This document shows positions 43,702-53,118 of a stretch of 64,000 nucleotides of DNA, piece by piece. Source of the stretch: Collinsella aerofaciens (GTDB taxonomy: Bacteria > Actinomycetota > Coriobacteriia > Coriobacteriales > Coriobacteriaceae); assembly GCF_009876115.1 (NCBI RefSeq), contig NZ_WWSY01000002.1:1-64000 (forward strand), written 5' to 3'. Positions within the stretch are counted from its first letter, which is position 1, and every line of letters begins with the position of its first letter. A program made the translations under genes and the position numbers. Below the pieces are notes generated by a model, which was not told the DNA's origin, made no database searches, and saw only the letters and a program-made list of their open reading frames with translations.

Positions 43702-45456
43702 GTGGCCGACCAGGACATCAAGATGCTCATCGAGCGCATTATGGCCGAGGCCCGGACCCATCAGTCCGCCCGCTTCTCAAACGAAACCTACGCAGACGAG
43801 CCGATTCTCAAAACCGGCCGACAGATGCAGAATTTCCTCCCCGACCAGTACCGTAAAATGCGCGAGATATCGCGCTGGCAGGATGACCCCAAGGGCGGTG
43901 CGGGCCGCTGGCTTTCGGAAGCCGAGCTTTTTTACCGCCAGGGCCTGCTGATGGCCGACTTTGAGGACGACTGTCCCTACAACGGCACCTTTAAGTCGTA
44001 CTTTCCCACCTACAACGCCATGAGCGACCGGCAACTGCGCGGCTACTTTACCTGGCGTGCCCAAGTGCGCCGCGGAACCGTCGAGGAAACGTCTACGTCC
44101 TTTGCCTTTCTGTATCTCTATGAGCTGATCTGCGGCATTGGCGTAGATAATCCACTCGATGGTTTTAACAAGATCAAGGCTTTTTGGGATGTCTATCGCG
44201 CCTTCGAGCCCGGCATCGACCGGTTTGCGCGCGTGTGGCTGCAAGATTACGCCGTGTTCCACGGGCTCGACCCCAAGCTGCTTCGCGACTCTAAAACCGT
44301 CATGTTCGATAACGCCCTTATCGAACTGCGGCGCGCGGCACGAGACCTTGTACCGGCACCGTCCGGCCAGACCCCTAAGCGTCGCAAAACCTCCGAGCCC
44401 ACGCTCCCCCTTCCGCCCGATGAGGTGCGCGAGGAGCGACTCATGGCCGCCATCAACGCCCTCTCCACGTACAACCTAAGTAGCTCGCGGCTCGACCGCA
44501 GCCACCACCGCGATCTGCGCCACGTGGCGTGCGCCGTGTATGTCCGCATGGCGCGCTACTATGACACGCACCGAAAGACCGGCATCGTGGCAAGTTTATT
44601 TGGGGAGGAGACGGCCATGCCCTACACCATGTTTGCCTCGGCCGTATTCTTTGCGCCCGAGCGCCACGAGGACTGCGAATACCGTCTGGACCCCATCCAT
44701 ATCTACCGTTGCCAAAACGGCTTTTGGGAATGCATGCGTATCCACGGTAGTAGGCAAAAGAGCAGCAAGCTCGGTGAAATGATGCGCGCCTGCGACCAAC
44801 GCCTGCGCCTGGCGCTGGACCCTGCCCATCCCCTTAAGGAAGAAAAGGTCCCCAAATATCTGGCCAAGATTATCGATGACGAGATTGTGGCATGGCTTTC
44901 GTGGGACGCCGCACACCAGCCCGTCAAGATCGATATCGATCTGAGTCAGCTGGGGCATATTCGGAGCGCCGCCGCACAAACGCGCGAGGCGCTTTTGATT
45001 GACGAGGAACGCGAGGACGGCGCGTCCGCAGAAGCCGAGGCAGCGGACTCAGGGCAACCGGAAGCCGAGCCCGTAGCCGACGCGATGGTCGAGGCGGTCG
45101 CGGCGGCTGCAGGGCAGGACGAGTCCGACGAGCCGACCATATCCACCGAACAGTTTGGTGTCGTGGCACCGCTTCTCGCGCCGACGCCCGCGTTCGCAGC
45201 TGCTACGCCCGCTGACGCCACAAACGAACTCGCGCCCGCCGCAAACGCCTATCTCCGCGCTCTGCTCGAGCACAACGCAGTACAGGCGGAATCGGCGGTA
45301 GTGCAATCGGAGCAGAGCGAGGACATGCTCGTCGATACCATCAACGAGGCGCTCTTTGACCTGGTGGGCGACACCGTAATTGAATTTAGCGCAGCAGGGC
45401 CGCAGATTATCGAGGACTACGAAGCAGACGTGAGAGGATACCTAGACCATGAGTGA
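43702..45456 (+). CDS. TerB-N/TerB-C domain protein
   Basis: A 584-residue soluble protein with a GTG start. The TerB_N-type domain (about 50-230) shows LSEAELFYRQGLLMADFEDD, AMSDRQLRGYFTWRAQ and FLYLYELICGIG. A middle region is Arg-rich. The C-terminal part has DIDLSQLGHIRSAAAQTREAL, a long acidic/Ala-rich linker (~430-530), then DTINEALFDLVGDTVIEF and IIEDY, the TerB_C pattern. Such proteins are linked by comparative genomics to Ter-associated DNA-processing systems. It is first in an operon with an ATPase and a helicase and follows the SOS box. Confidence 0.82.
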   Translation: MADQDIKMLIERIMAEARTHQSARFSNETYADEPILKTGRQMQNFLPDQYRKMREISRWQDDPKGGAGRWLSEAELFYRQGLLMADFEDDCPYNGTFKSYFPTYNAMSDRQLRGYFTWRAQVRRGTVEETSTSFAFLYLYELICGIGVDNPLDGFNKIKAFWDVYRAFEPGIDRFARVWLQDYAVFHGLDPKLLRDSKTVMFDNALIELRRAARDLVPAPSGQTPKRRKTSEPTLPLPPDEVREERLMAAINALSTYNLSSSRLDRSHHRDLRHVACAVYVRMARYYDTHRKTGIVASLFGEETAMPYTMFASAVFFAPERHEDCEYRLDPIHIYRCQNGFWECMRIHGSRQKSSKLGEMMRACDQRLRLALDPAHPLKEEKVPKYLAKIIDDEIVAWLSWDAAHQPVKIDIDLSQLGHIRSAAAQTREALLIDEEREDGASAEAEAADSGQPEAEPVADAMVEAVAAAAGQDESDEPTISTEQFGVVAPLLAPTPAFAAATPADATNELAPAANAYLRALLEHNAVQAESAVVQSEQSEDMLVDTINEALFDLVGDTVIEFSAAGPQIIEDYEADVRGYLDHE

Positions 45457-46753
45457 TACCGCATCCGCAGCACCTCGCGTGCCCAAGCGCGTCGCTGCCG
45501 TCATTCTCAACTCGCTCAAGGGCGGCGTGGTCCCGCGCATCGGCCTTCCTTACATCACCGTAGGGCGCGAGGTCGAGATCCGCGCCCTGCTCACCGATCT
45601 GAGTCTCATCGCCGACGGTGGCGCGAGCTTCCGCTTTCTGGTCGGTCGTTACGGCGCCGGCAAGAGCTTTTTGCTCCAGACTATCCGCACGCACGCCATG
45701 GGCGAGGGGTTCGTCGTCGCTGATGCCGACCTGTCGCCCGAGCGCCGCCTGCAGGGCGGTCAGGGACAGGGCCTTGCCACCTACCGCGAGCTCATCCGCA
45801 ATATATCGACCAAGACGCGCCCCGAGGGCGGTGCGCTCAACCTTATTCTGGATCGCTGGGTCGCCTCGTGTGCCGACGTCGACGAGTCGGTCGTCAATGC
45901 CCAACTGGCCCCGCTCGAGGAGATGGTCCACGGCTTCGACTTCACCCGCATGCTCCGCCGCTATCGCATGGCCGCATCCGGGGGCGACGAAGAGACCATG
46001 AGCCGCGTGACCAAATGGATTCGCGGCGAATACCGCACCAAGAGCGAGGCACGCGCCGAGCTGGGCTCCTCGACCATCATCAGCGATGACGACTGGTACG
46101 ACTACGTTAAGCTCATTGCGCGCTTTTTGGTTTGCAGTGGCTACAAGGGCATGCTGGTGCTCATCGACGAGCTCGTGAATCTGTATAAGATTCCCAACGC
46201 CATCACGCGCCAATACAACTACGAGAAGATCCTGACTATGTACAACGACACGCTCCAGGGCAAGGCGCAGTACCTGGGCATGATCATGGGCGGCACGCCA
46301 ACCTCCATCGAAGACCGCCGCCGCGGCGTGTTCTCCTACGAGGCCCTGCGCAGCCGACTCGCTCAGGGCCGCTTTGCGCGCGAAGACCTTAAGGACATGC
46401 TCGCGCCCATCATCCGCCTGCAGCCACTCACCTACGAGGAGCTACTGGTGCTCATCGAAAAACTCATGCAGATCCATGCCGGCTACTTTGGCTGGACGCC
46501 CACGCTTGCCGAAAACGACTTGGTGGACTTTCTCAAGATTGAGTTCGGCCGCGTGGGAACCGATACGCACTTGACGCCGCGTGAAGTCATTCGTGACTTT
46601 ATCGAGTTGCTCGACATCCTATGCCAAAACCCCGACGCCAACGTGGCCGAGCTGCTGCAAAGCGTCGGCGGCGACGCGCTGGCGCCGGCAGCCGCAACAG
46701 GCGACACCGGCACCGCAGGCGGCGACCGCAACTTCGCCGAGTTCACCATCTAA
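45449..46753 (+). CDS. BrxD-like ATP-binding protein (DUF2791)
   Basis: A 434-residue P-loop ATPase. Walker A is GRYGAGKS (66-73), Walker B LVLIDELVNLYK (~238), and MGGTPTSIEDRRRGVFSYEALRSRL and TPREVIRDFIELLDIL are typical of the DUF2791/BrxC-BrxD group. BrxD occurs in type 2 BREX loci beside the Lhr-like helicase BrxHI. No BREX methylase or PglZ is present here, so this is a BREX-related partner set, not BREX itself. It overlaps the TerB gene by eight bases, indicating coupled translation. Confidence 0.85.
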   Translation: MSDTASAAPRVPKRVAAVILNSLKGGVVPRIGLPYITVGREVEIRALLTDLSLIADGGASFRFLVGRYGAGKSFLLQTIRTHAMGEGFVVADADLSPERRLQGGQGQGLATYRELIRNISTKTRPEGGALNLILDRWVASCADVDESVVNAQLAPLEEMVHGFDFTRMLRRYRMAASGGDEETMSRVTKWIRGEYRTKSEARAELGSSTIISDDDWYDYVKLIARFLVCSGYKGMLVLIDELVNLYKIPNAITRQYNYEKILTMYNDTLQGKAQYLGMIMGGTPTSIEDRRRGVFSYEALRSRLAQGRFAREDLKDMLAPIIRLQPLTYEELLVLIEKLMQIHAGYFGWTPTLAENDLVDFLKIEFGRVGTDTHLTPREVIRDFIELLDILCQNPDANVAELLQSVGGDALAPAAATGDTGTAGGDRNFAEFTI

Positions 46754-46788
46754 CCTACCAAAAAGGGACAGGTTTATTTTGGCAGGTT
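46752..46788. repeat. Hairpin with GTCCC-type 13-base loop
   Basis: AACCTACCAAAA and TTTTGGCAGGTT (one mismatch in 12) frame a 13-base loop whose reverse complement is TAAACCTGTCCCT. It starts at the stop codon of the ATPase gene and lies 80 bases before the helicase start. It shares the loop rule, not the stem, with repeats at 14403 and 60845. Confidence 0.6.
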
Positions 46789-46869
46789 TTATCTGGGCAA
46801 ACGTTGAAGCAGTAATGCAGCAAGCCGTTGCCAGCCGCGTTGAGAGATTCGTTGTTGAAAGGAGGCCCC

Positions 46870-49314
46870 GTGAACGCCTTTGACCGCTACGCCCCGTTTA
46901 TCCAAGACTTCATCTACTCCCACGATTGGGAGAGCCTACGCTCTATCCAGGTTGCAGCAGCTGATGCCATCTTTAACACGCAAGATAATGTGCTCCTGAC
47001 GGCATCCACGGCTTCCGGCAAAACCGAGGCAGCCTTCTTTCCCATCCTGACCGAGTTTTGGGAGAACCCGCCCGCAAGCGTGGGCGCCCTCTACATTGGC
47101 CCCCTCAAGGCGCTCATCAACGACCAATTCGTCCGCCTCAACGACCTGTGCGAAGAAGCCGATATCCCCGTCTGGCACTGGCATGGCGATGTCTCGCAAT
47201 CACACAAGGCCAAACTCATCAAAAAACCGAGCGGCATCCTACAGATTACGCCCGAGTCGCTCGAGGCGCTCCTGATCCATAAGCACATGGCGATCCCGCG
47301 CATGTTTTGCGACCTGCGCTATGTGGTTATCGACGAAGTCCATTCGCTCATGCGCGGCGACCGCGGCGGGCAGACGCTCTGTCTTATCGAGCGCCTCTCG
47401 CGCATGGCAGGCGTGCAGCCCCGCCGCATTGGCCTTTCGGCCACCATCGGCGACCCCGAGCGCACGGGCGCCTTTCTCTCGCAGGGAACGGGGCGCGACT
47501 GCGTTATCCCCCGCTTTGAGGAACCGCGCCGCGTGTGGCGCATCTCCATGGAGCACTTCTACAACTCGGGCCCCCAGGCTCAGCAACGAGGATTCGTAGG
47601 CACAGGTCCACAAGAAGCCGAGGTGCTTGCTTGCGAGCGTATTGAGACGGCGGCGCCCGCGGCGCTGCCCGCATCCGGACAAGACATGTGCCACAGCGGA
47701 CGGCTTACACAGGAAGAACACCGTCAACGTCGTGAGCAGGCGCGGGGCAAGGCCGCTCCCAAAGACCGTCGCACTTCCTCGGCCCCCGAGGGCGAAGTCG
47801 ACATCCCACGAGCGACCGAGCAGGCGCTTCTCAACCCCACCGACACGGCGCCCGACAACGCCGACCCCGGCATGGGCTATATCTTTGAGCATACGCGCGG
47901 CCGCAAATGCCTGGTCTTTGCCAACTCGCGCGAGGAGGCAGAGGCCGTGTGCTCCATGCTGCGCAGCTACTGCGAGAGCCGGCACGAGCCCGACCGTTTT
48001 CTCATCCATCACGGCAATCTTTCGGCATCGCTACGCGAGACGGCCGAGGAGCTCATGCGCGACGAGGAGCAGACGCAGACAACCGTCACCACCTCTACGT
48101 TGGAGCTCGGTATCGATATCGGCCGCCTGGAGCGCGCCTTCCAGATTGACGCGCCGTTTACCGTTAGCTCCTTTTTGCAGCGCATGGGGCGCACGGGCCG
48201 TCGCGATCTTCCGCCCGAGATGTGGTTTGTCATGCGCGAGGAAGAGCCCGAGCCGCGCACGATGATGCCCGAAACCATTCCCTGGAAGCTCCTGCAGGGT
48301 ATCGCGCTCGTACAACTCTATCGCGAGGAAAAGTGGGTCGAGCCACCCGAGCTCGATCGTCTCCCCTACAGCCTGCTCTATCACCAGACTATGTCGACCC
48401 TCGCCAGCACCGGCGAGCTCACGCCGGCCGAACTTGCCCAGCGCGTGCTCACGCTCAGCTATTTCCACCGTGTCTCGGCAGACGATTACCGTGTGCTGCT
48501 ACGTCACCTCATTAAGATCGACCATATCCAGGTCACCGAAGGTGGCGGGCTCATCGTGGGTCTCGCGGGCGAGCGCATCATCAACAACTTTAAGTTCTAC
48601 GCCGTGTTCCAGGAAAACGAGGAGTTTACCGTCCGGAGCGAATCGGCCGAGCTGGGCACGATCGTTAATCCGCCCCCGCCCGGTGAGCGCATCGCCATCG
48701 CCGGACACTGCTGGATTGTCGAGGAAGTGGACTGGAAGCGCCACACTGTCTTTGCCACGCAGGTCAAGGGCCGGGTGCCGGCCTACTTTGGCGACTGCCC
48801 CGGCGACATTAACACGCATGTGCTCGAGCGCATGCGCCAAGCGCTCACTGAGCACGCAGCATATCCGTACCTTATGGGTAACGCACGGGCTCGCTTGGCG
48901 CAGGCTCGTCATACCGCCGAGATTTCGGGCGCGGGAACTAAGCCGCTCATCAACCTGGGTGGCGACACCTGGGTGCTCTTCCCCTGGTTGGGCAGCTACG
49001 CCTTCCTAGCACTCGAGCGCATGCTTAAAATCAAATGCGCCGCTGAGCTGGGCCTTCGCGGACTCGACCCGTCACGCCCGTACTTTATGCAGTTTAAGAT
49101 GAAGGCCGACGAGGAGACGTTCTTTGAGGTACTCGCCGCCGAGGCCGAAAAGGACTTCGATCCCATCGAGCTCGTCTATCCCGGCGAGGTGCCTTATTTT
49201 GACCGCTACGACGAGTTTGTTCCCGAAGAGCTCGTGCGCAAAGGCTTTGCCGAAGGCGTGCTCGACACCGAAGGCATGAAGCAGCGCGTTCTCGGCTGGC
49301 GCGACCACACCTAA
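46870..49314 (+). CDS. Lhr-like DEAD/DEAH helicase (BrxHI-like)
   Basis: An 814-residue superfamily-2 helicase with a GTG start behind AAAGGAGG. Motifs: TASTASGKTEA (~44-54), VVIDEVHSLMRGDRGGQT (~154), GLSATIGDPE, STLELGIDIG and QRMGRTGRR (~437). The DEVH box and the region after it are of the Lhr/BrxHI group. A Gln/Arg/Pro-rich insert of ~90 residues (about 255-345) splits the two RecA folds. The C-terminus (430-814) is a family-specific winged-helix and nucleic-acid-binding part. It is the third gene of the TerB-ATPase-helicase operon. Confidence 0.88.
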   Translation: MNAFDRYAPFIQDFIYSHDWESLRSIQVAAADAIFNTQDNVLLTASTASGKTEAAFFPILTEFWENPPASVGALYIGPLKALINDQFVRLNDLCEEADIPVWHWHGDVSQSHKAKLIKKPSGILQITPESLEALLIHKHMAIPRMFCDLRYVVIDEVHSLMRGDRGGQTLCLIERLSRMAGVQPRRIGLSATIGDPERTGAFLSQGTGRDCVIPRFEEPRRVWRISMEHFYNSGPQAQQRGFVGTGPQEAEVLACERIETAAPAALPASGQDMCHSGRLTQEEHRQRREQARGKAAPKDRRTSSAPEGEVDIPRATEQALLNPTDTAPDNADPGMGYIFEHTRGRKCLVFANSREEAEAVCSMLRSYCESRHEPDRFLIHHGNLSASLRETAEELMRDEEQTQTTVTTSTLELGIDIGRLERAFQIDAPFTVSSFLQRMGRTGRRDLPPEMWFVMREEEPEPRTMMPETIPWKLLQGIALVQLYREEKWVEPPELDRLPYSLLYHQTMSTLASTGELTPAELAQRVLTLSYFHRVSADDYRVLLRHLIKIDHIQVTEGGGLIVGLAGERIINNFKFYAVFQENEEFTVRSESAELGTIVNPPPPGERIAIAGHCWIVEEVDWKRHTVFATQVKGRVPAYFGDCPGDINTHVLERMRQALTEHAAYPYLMGNARARLAQARHTAEISGAGTKPLINLGGDTWVLFPWLGSYAFLALERMLKIKCAAELGLRGLDPSRPYFMQFKMKADEETFFEVLAAEAEKDFDPIELVYPGEVPYFDRYDEFVPEELVRKGFAEGVLDTEGMKQRVLGWRDHT

Positions 49315-49339
49315 GACGGGACTGACTACTCCCAATAGG

Positions 49340-50215
49340 CTAGTCGTGGAGAGCAGTGCCAAGGAAGTCGGCGTCGAAGGGCACGGCTTCGGCAAAGGCA
49401 TAGTCGCCGTCACTGGCAATGAGCAGGTAGTTTTCCTCGCCGCCAAACTCCGCATCGCCGCATGGGACCACCCAGGCGTGGGCGAATACCTCGAGTGCCG
49501 TGGCAGCGCAGTCGCGCAGGAACGTCACGTCGCTCCCCTCGTTTGCGCTCACGATATTGGCAACGTAGATACCCCCGGGGTTCAGGCTGCCTCGCACCAG
49601 GCGCAGCGCCTCAACCGTCGCCAGCTCGCGTACGGGCTCGGCACCGCCAAAGCAATCGCTCACGACCACATCGTAGCGACGATGACCCACGCTCGTCACG
49701 CCCAGATACGAGCGAGCCTCAGCGGTAATCACCCGCAGGCGGTCGCCCACCATGCGCTCCAGCTCGTCCAGGTAAAACCAACGACGTGCCAGGCGCGTAA
49801 TCTCGGCATCGTACTCAATGACGTCCATGCGCAAGCTCTCGTGCGACATCAGCGCAAACTTGGGATAGGCAAACCCGCCGCCGCCCAACATGAGCATGCG
49901 GTCGATACCGTGACCATAGGCGTCATGCATTGCGCGCTCGGCCTCAAACACGTCGTCAAACGCACGATAGTACGCAAAGACGGGCTCTGCCCAACGCTCG
50001 CCAACGTAGCTTGCGCTTTGGTAGACTCCGCCTTGCACCAACACGCGAATCTCATCGTCGCCCTCATCGTGCACGCGTTTCACACGCGCCAACCCATTGC
50101 GGGTTCGCGCAACCTGCAGACAGGCAGCACGAACAGCGACAGCGGCCGCACCAAGCGCCGCGGCTCCCAGAGCAACGCCGGCAACGACGCCGGCAGAAAC
50201 ACTCGGCTTGTTCAT
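49340..50215 (-). CDS. Spermidine synthase-like methyltransferase-fold protein
   Basis: A 291-residue protein with an N-terminal hydrophobic Ala/Val segment (~8-32, one membrane helix or signal) and a Rossmann-type domain: MLMLGGGGFAYPKFAL, MDVIEYDAEITRLARRWF, YDVVVSDCFGG and LNPGGIYVANIV. This is the spermine/spermidine synthase fold. Spermidine synthase substrate residues are not evident, so the reaction is uncertain; membrane anchoring is also unlike SpeE. It begins one base after elp3 and shares that operon. Confidence 0.75.
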   Translation of the reverse strand: MNKPSVSAGVVAGVALGAAALGAAAVAVRAACLQVARTRNGLARVKRVHDEGDDEIRVLVQGGVYQSASYVGERWAEPVFAYYRAFDDVFEAERAMHDAYGHGIDRMLMLGGGGFAYPKFALMSHESLRMDVIEYDAEITRLARRWFYLDELERMVGDRLRVITAEARSYLGVTSVGHRRYDVVVSDCFGGAEPVRELATVEALRLVRGSLNPGGIYVANIVSANEGSDVTFLRDCAATALEVFAHAWVVPCGDAEFGGEENYLLIASDGDYAFAEAVPFDADFLGTALHD

Positions 50216-52120
50216 CTAGAGCTCCTTTTGCAGATAAAGGCCATGGTCATAAAATCCAAGATGGCGATAGTACTCGCGCGTACCGATCGCGCTGATCACG
50301 TTGATGTGCGTATACCCCGCATCCCGAGCAATCTGGCACGCGCGCTCCACGAGCAGACGCCCCAGACCGTGATGCTGAGCCGCCTGGCCCTGATCGCCCA
50401 CACGTGCCGCCATACCATACACGTGTACCTCGCGAATCATCGCCTCCTCCGGCCCCGTCGGCAGCTCGTCCGCGTGCGCGGCAACAAACGAACGGTCGGG
50501 CAGCGACAGGCGCAAAAAGCCGGCGATCTTGCCTTCGGGCGTCACCCACTGCAAAAAGCGTTCACGCGTCACCGGCGTCTCGTAAGCGACTTCATCAAGA
50601 AACAGTTCATCCAGGTCGGCACCCGCCGTGCTGATCTCGCGATAGCGAATCTCACGCACCGTCGCACCGTCACCCCGAGCAGCCAGGCGGTTCTCAACGA
50701 GCTGACGCAGGTTGGGCTTCTTGTTGCCCACCATGATGTCATCGGAGCTAAAGTCGCGGACCATGCGACTGATGCGGCAGAACGCCGGCGTCACCACGAT
50801 GTCATCGGCCAGTACATCGAGCAGCTCTTCCTCGGTATAGGGGCGCCACTCGCCACGCTCATAGCAGCCCACCAGACGCGAGCCCTCGATGAGTGCACAC
50901 GGATAGACTTTGACCTCGTCGGGCATAAAGGCCCCTTCGGTCATAAAGCGTTCGTAGTCGCGCTTGTCCCCTTCGGGCGTGGCACCCAACAAGTTGAGCA
51001 TAAAGTGCGCGTGGATCTTAAAGCCAAACAGGCGCGCAAGCGAAAACGCCCGCTCGATCTGAGCCACCGAAATGCGACGCTCGTTGATATCGAGCAAATG
51101 TTGGTCGAGACTCTGAATACCCATCTGGATCTTGGTGCAGCCCAGCCGGCGGATGAGCGTAAGGGCCTGCGGCGTTACGGCATCGGGGCGCGTCTCGATA
51201 ACGAGCCCCACCACGCGATGCTTCGCCGTCTCGTTGATGCGCTGTTGACGCTCAAGCTCCTCCATCGTTGCCGTCTGCCACTCGGCAACCTCGCCCCACG
51301 GCGTACCGGGGCCGTACAGACGACGCACCGCACGGTTATAGCCGCCCACGGCAGCATCCACACGCCCCTGCTCGTCGGCAACGCCGCTCGCAAGCTCAAC
51401 CTCATCAGTCGTAATACCGGCAGCCCGATAGCGCTCGCGACGTTCCGCCACCACCGGCGGCAGCGCATCGGCGGGAGCGTCATCGAGCAGGCGCCCCGCC
51501 TCGGCGCGGCTGATGCCCGGACGCGCCAACATGGGGTTTGCCGCCACGCCGGCGACGGCATCGTCATTGAGCGCACGGAAAAGCTCCGACATAAACCACG
51601 TCTGATACCCTTGCGGATAGTCGCTCCAGGTACCGCCAAGCACAATGAGCTCGATCTTATCGGTCGCATGCCCCATTTGCGAAAGCGCCGTCAAACGGGC
51701 ACTCACCTGCAGATACGGATCGAAGCAGTTTTGCTCCGCACGGGCACACGCCGGCTCGGCGTGCAGATAGCTCTTGGGCATGCGCAGGTCGTTGGGGCAA
51801 AACAGGCAATCGCCCGAGCACGGCCACGGCTTGGTGATGACGGTAATGGTCGCCACGCCCGAAGCCGTGCGACGAGGCTTCATGCGCAGCACCTGCAGCA
51901 GTCGACGTTCCAGCTCGACATCGACATTCCACCCAGCCCAACGAGCCGGCTCCTCACGTTTTACCCGCTGGTAAAACGGCAGCAGACGGCGCTTGGCCAA
52001 ATCGCGTTTGTCGGCACCCTCACGACGCGCCTCGGCATGTATCAGTTTGACGAGCGCCTTGTCGTCCACGGTCTCACCGCGACGCAGAGCCTCGAGTATG
52101 TTAAAGATAATCTGTTCCAT
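50216..52120 (-). CDS. Elp3-type radical SAM/GNAT tRNA uridine-modifying enzyme
   Basis: A 634-residue bacterial Elp3. The radical SAM cluster motif is CSGDCLFCPN (~100-109), followed by LIVLGGTWSDYPQGYQ, GLVIETRPDAV and MGIQSLDQ. The GNAT acetyltransferase domain ends GRLLVERACQIARDAGY and YYRHLGFYDHGLYLQKEL. Elp3 builds the carboxymethyl group on wobble uridine 34 of tRNAs from acetyl-CoA and SAM. A Trm9-like methyltransferase lies 2 kb away. The ATG has GGGGG one base upstream, a tight site. Confidence 0.95.
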   Translation of the reverse strand: MEQIIFNILEALRRGETVDDKALVKLIHAEARREGADKRDLAKRRLLPFYQRVKREEPARWAGWNVDVELERRLLQVLRMKPRRTASGVATITVITKPWPCSGDCLFCPNDLRMPKSYLHAEPACARAEQNCFDPYLQVSARLTALSQMGHATDKIELIVLGGTWSDYPQGYQTWFMSELFRALNDDAVAGVAANPMLARPGISRAEAGRLLDDAPADALPPVVAERRERYRAAGITTDEVELASGVADEQGRVDAAVGGYNRAVRRLYGPGTPWGEVAEWQTATMEELERQQRINETAKHRVVGLVIETRPDAVTPQALTLIRRLGCTKIQMGIQSLDQHLLDINERRISVAQIERAFSLARLFGFKIHAHFMLNLLGATPEGDKRDYERFMTEGAFMPDEVKVYPCALIEGSRLVGCYERGEWRPYTEEELLDVLADDIVVTPAFCRISRMVRDFSSDDIMVGNKKPNLRQLVENRLAARGDGATVREIRYREISTAGADLDELFLDEVAYETPVTRERFLQWVTPEGKIAGFLRLSLPDRSFVAAHADELPTGPEEAMIREVHVYGMAARVGDQGQAAQHHGLGRLLVERACQIARDAGYTHINVISAIGTREYYRHLGFYDHGLYLQKEL

Positions 52121-52140
52121 GCCCCCATTGTAAAGGCAAA

Positions 52141-52170
52141 GGCGCCGGAGCCCGTCACGGCTCCGGCGCC
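52141..52170 (-). terminator. Terminator between the DUF4097 gene and elp3
   Basis: GGCGCCGGAGCC and its exact complement form a 12-bp stem with a 6-base loop, followed on the minus strand by TTTGCCTTT. It closes the HTH-DUF4097 operon just ahead of elp3. Confidence 0.7.
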
Positions 52171-52218
52171 TCCATCAAAGAGCGCAGCTATGGTTTATAA
52201 GTCTTCGATAGCCGTCTG

Positions 52219-53118
52219 TCACTCCGGATCAAATGACATGTCGCCCGAACCGACCTCAAAACGATACGTGGCAGACTTATCGCCGTTATCGAATTCAAGA
52301 TTCAAAATGGTCTCGCCGTCGTAGCCAAGCGGAAGGAAATCGCTCTCGAAGTCGCCGCTGCCCAAGGTGAGGCTCGCCTTAAAGCCCGTCGAGTTCGGAA
52401 CCGTCATCTCCACATCGCCCGAGCCCACGCTCACGTCCATCAACTTCGCGGGGGCCTGGTAGAGCTCGAACGTCACATCGCCCGAACCGACCTCGGCATT
52501 CAGGGTATCGGTCACGGTGCCCGTAAACTCAACGTCTCCCGAGTCCAAAGTCAGGTTGAGGTCATGACACGCAATGCCCGCGACCGTCAGATCACCCGAT
52601 CTTACATTCGCTGTAATGCCCACCATGTTATCGGCAACTTCGCGCGGCAGTTCGACGGTAACCGTGCGGTCAATGGCGCGCTCGTCATCGCAATCGAACT
52701 GGCGAATCTTGAGCGTAGAGCCCTTGATTTCGGCCAGGTTCTGAGTTGCCGCATCGAAGGCAACGGTCCCCGTTGCCACGCGACCGCTTTCAATCACGCG
52801 CACTGGCCCGCCGGAGACGTGTTTGACCTCGACCGTGCCCGACGTCACGTCCAAGTCAAGCGATGTGAACGCGTCGGCATCAAACGTTTCGCTCGAAAGC
52901 TGTTGAGGACGAGCGGAATAGTTACCGCTATCCAAAAGATCGTCCTCGTCAAGCGCATCGTCCATACCAGACAAGCCGGATACAACATCGTCGAGATCCC
53001 ACGGGCCATCAAAATGAATCAATGTCCGCGAAACGCCAAAGACAAGTCCGATGATGAGCACGAACGCTCCGATGCCAACGCCCAAGCGTACCTTGGATTC
53101 ATGCGAGAGCTTCATCAT
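52219..53118 (-). CDS. DUF4097 beta-repeat membrane-anchored protein
   Basis: A 299-residue protein with one N-terminal transmembrane helix (~11-30) and an outside region of repeated beta-strands marked by SGD turns (RSGDLTV, DSGDVEF, GSGDVTF, GSGDVEM, GSGDFES, GSGDMSF). DUF4097 proteins form a right-handed beta-solenoid and are usually controlled by a neighbouring regulator. The ATG follows GAGGGTGATGA and overlaps the stop of the HTH gene (ATGA). Confidence 0.88.
   Translation of the reverse strand: MMKLSHESKVRLGVGIGAFVLIIGLVFGVSRTLIHFDGPWDLDDVVSGLSGMDDALDEDDLLDSGNYSARPQQLSSETFDADAFTSLDLDVTSGTVEVKHVSGGPVRVIESGRVATGTVAFDAATQNLAEIKGSTLKIRQFDCDDERAIDRTVTVELPREVADNMVGITANVRSGDLTVAGIACHDLNLTLDSGDVEFTGTVTDTLNAEVGSGDVTFELYQAPAKLMDVSVGSGDVEMTVPNSTGFKASLTLGSGDFESDFLPLGYDGETILNLEFDNGDKSATYRFEVGSGDMSFDPE

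Noticed and set aside
43702..49314. A BREX system.
   Set aside because: Only BrxD- and BrxHI-related genes are present; the PglX-type methylase, PglZ and PglW/BrxC components are absent.
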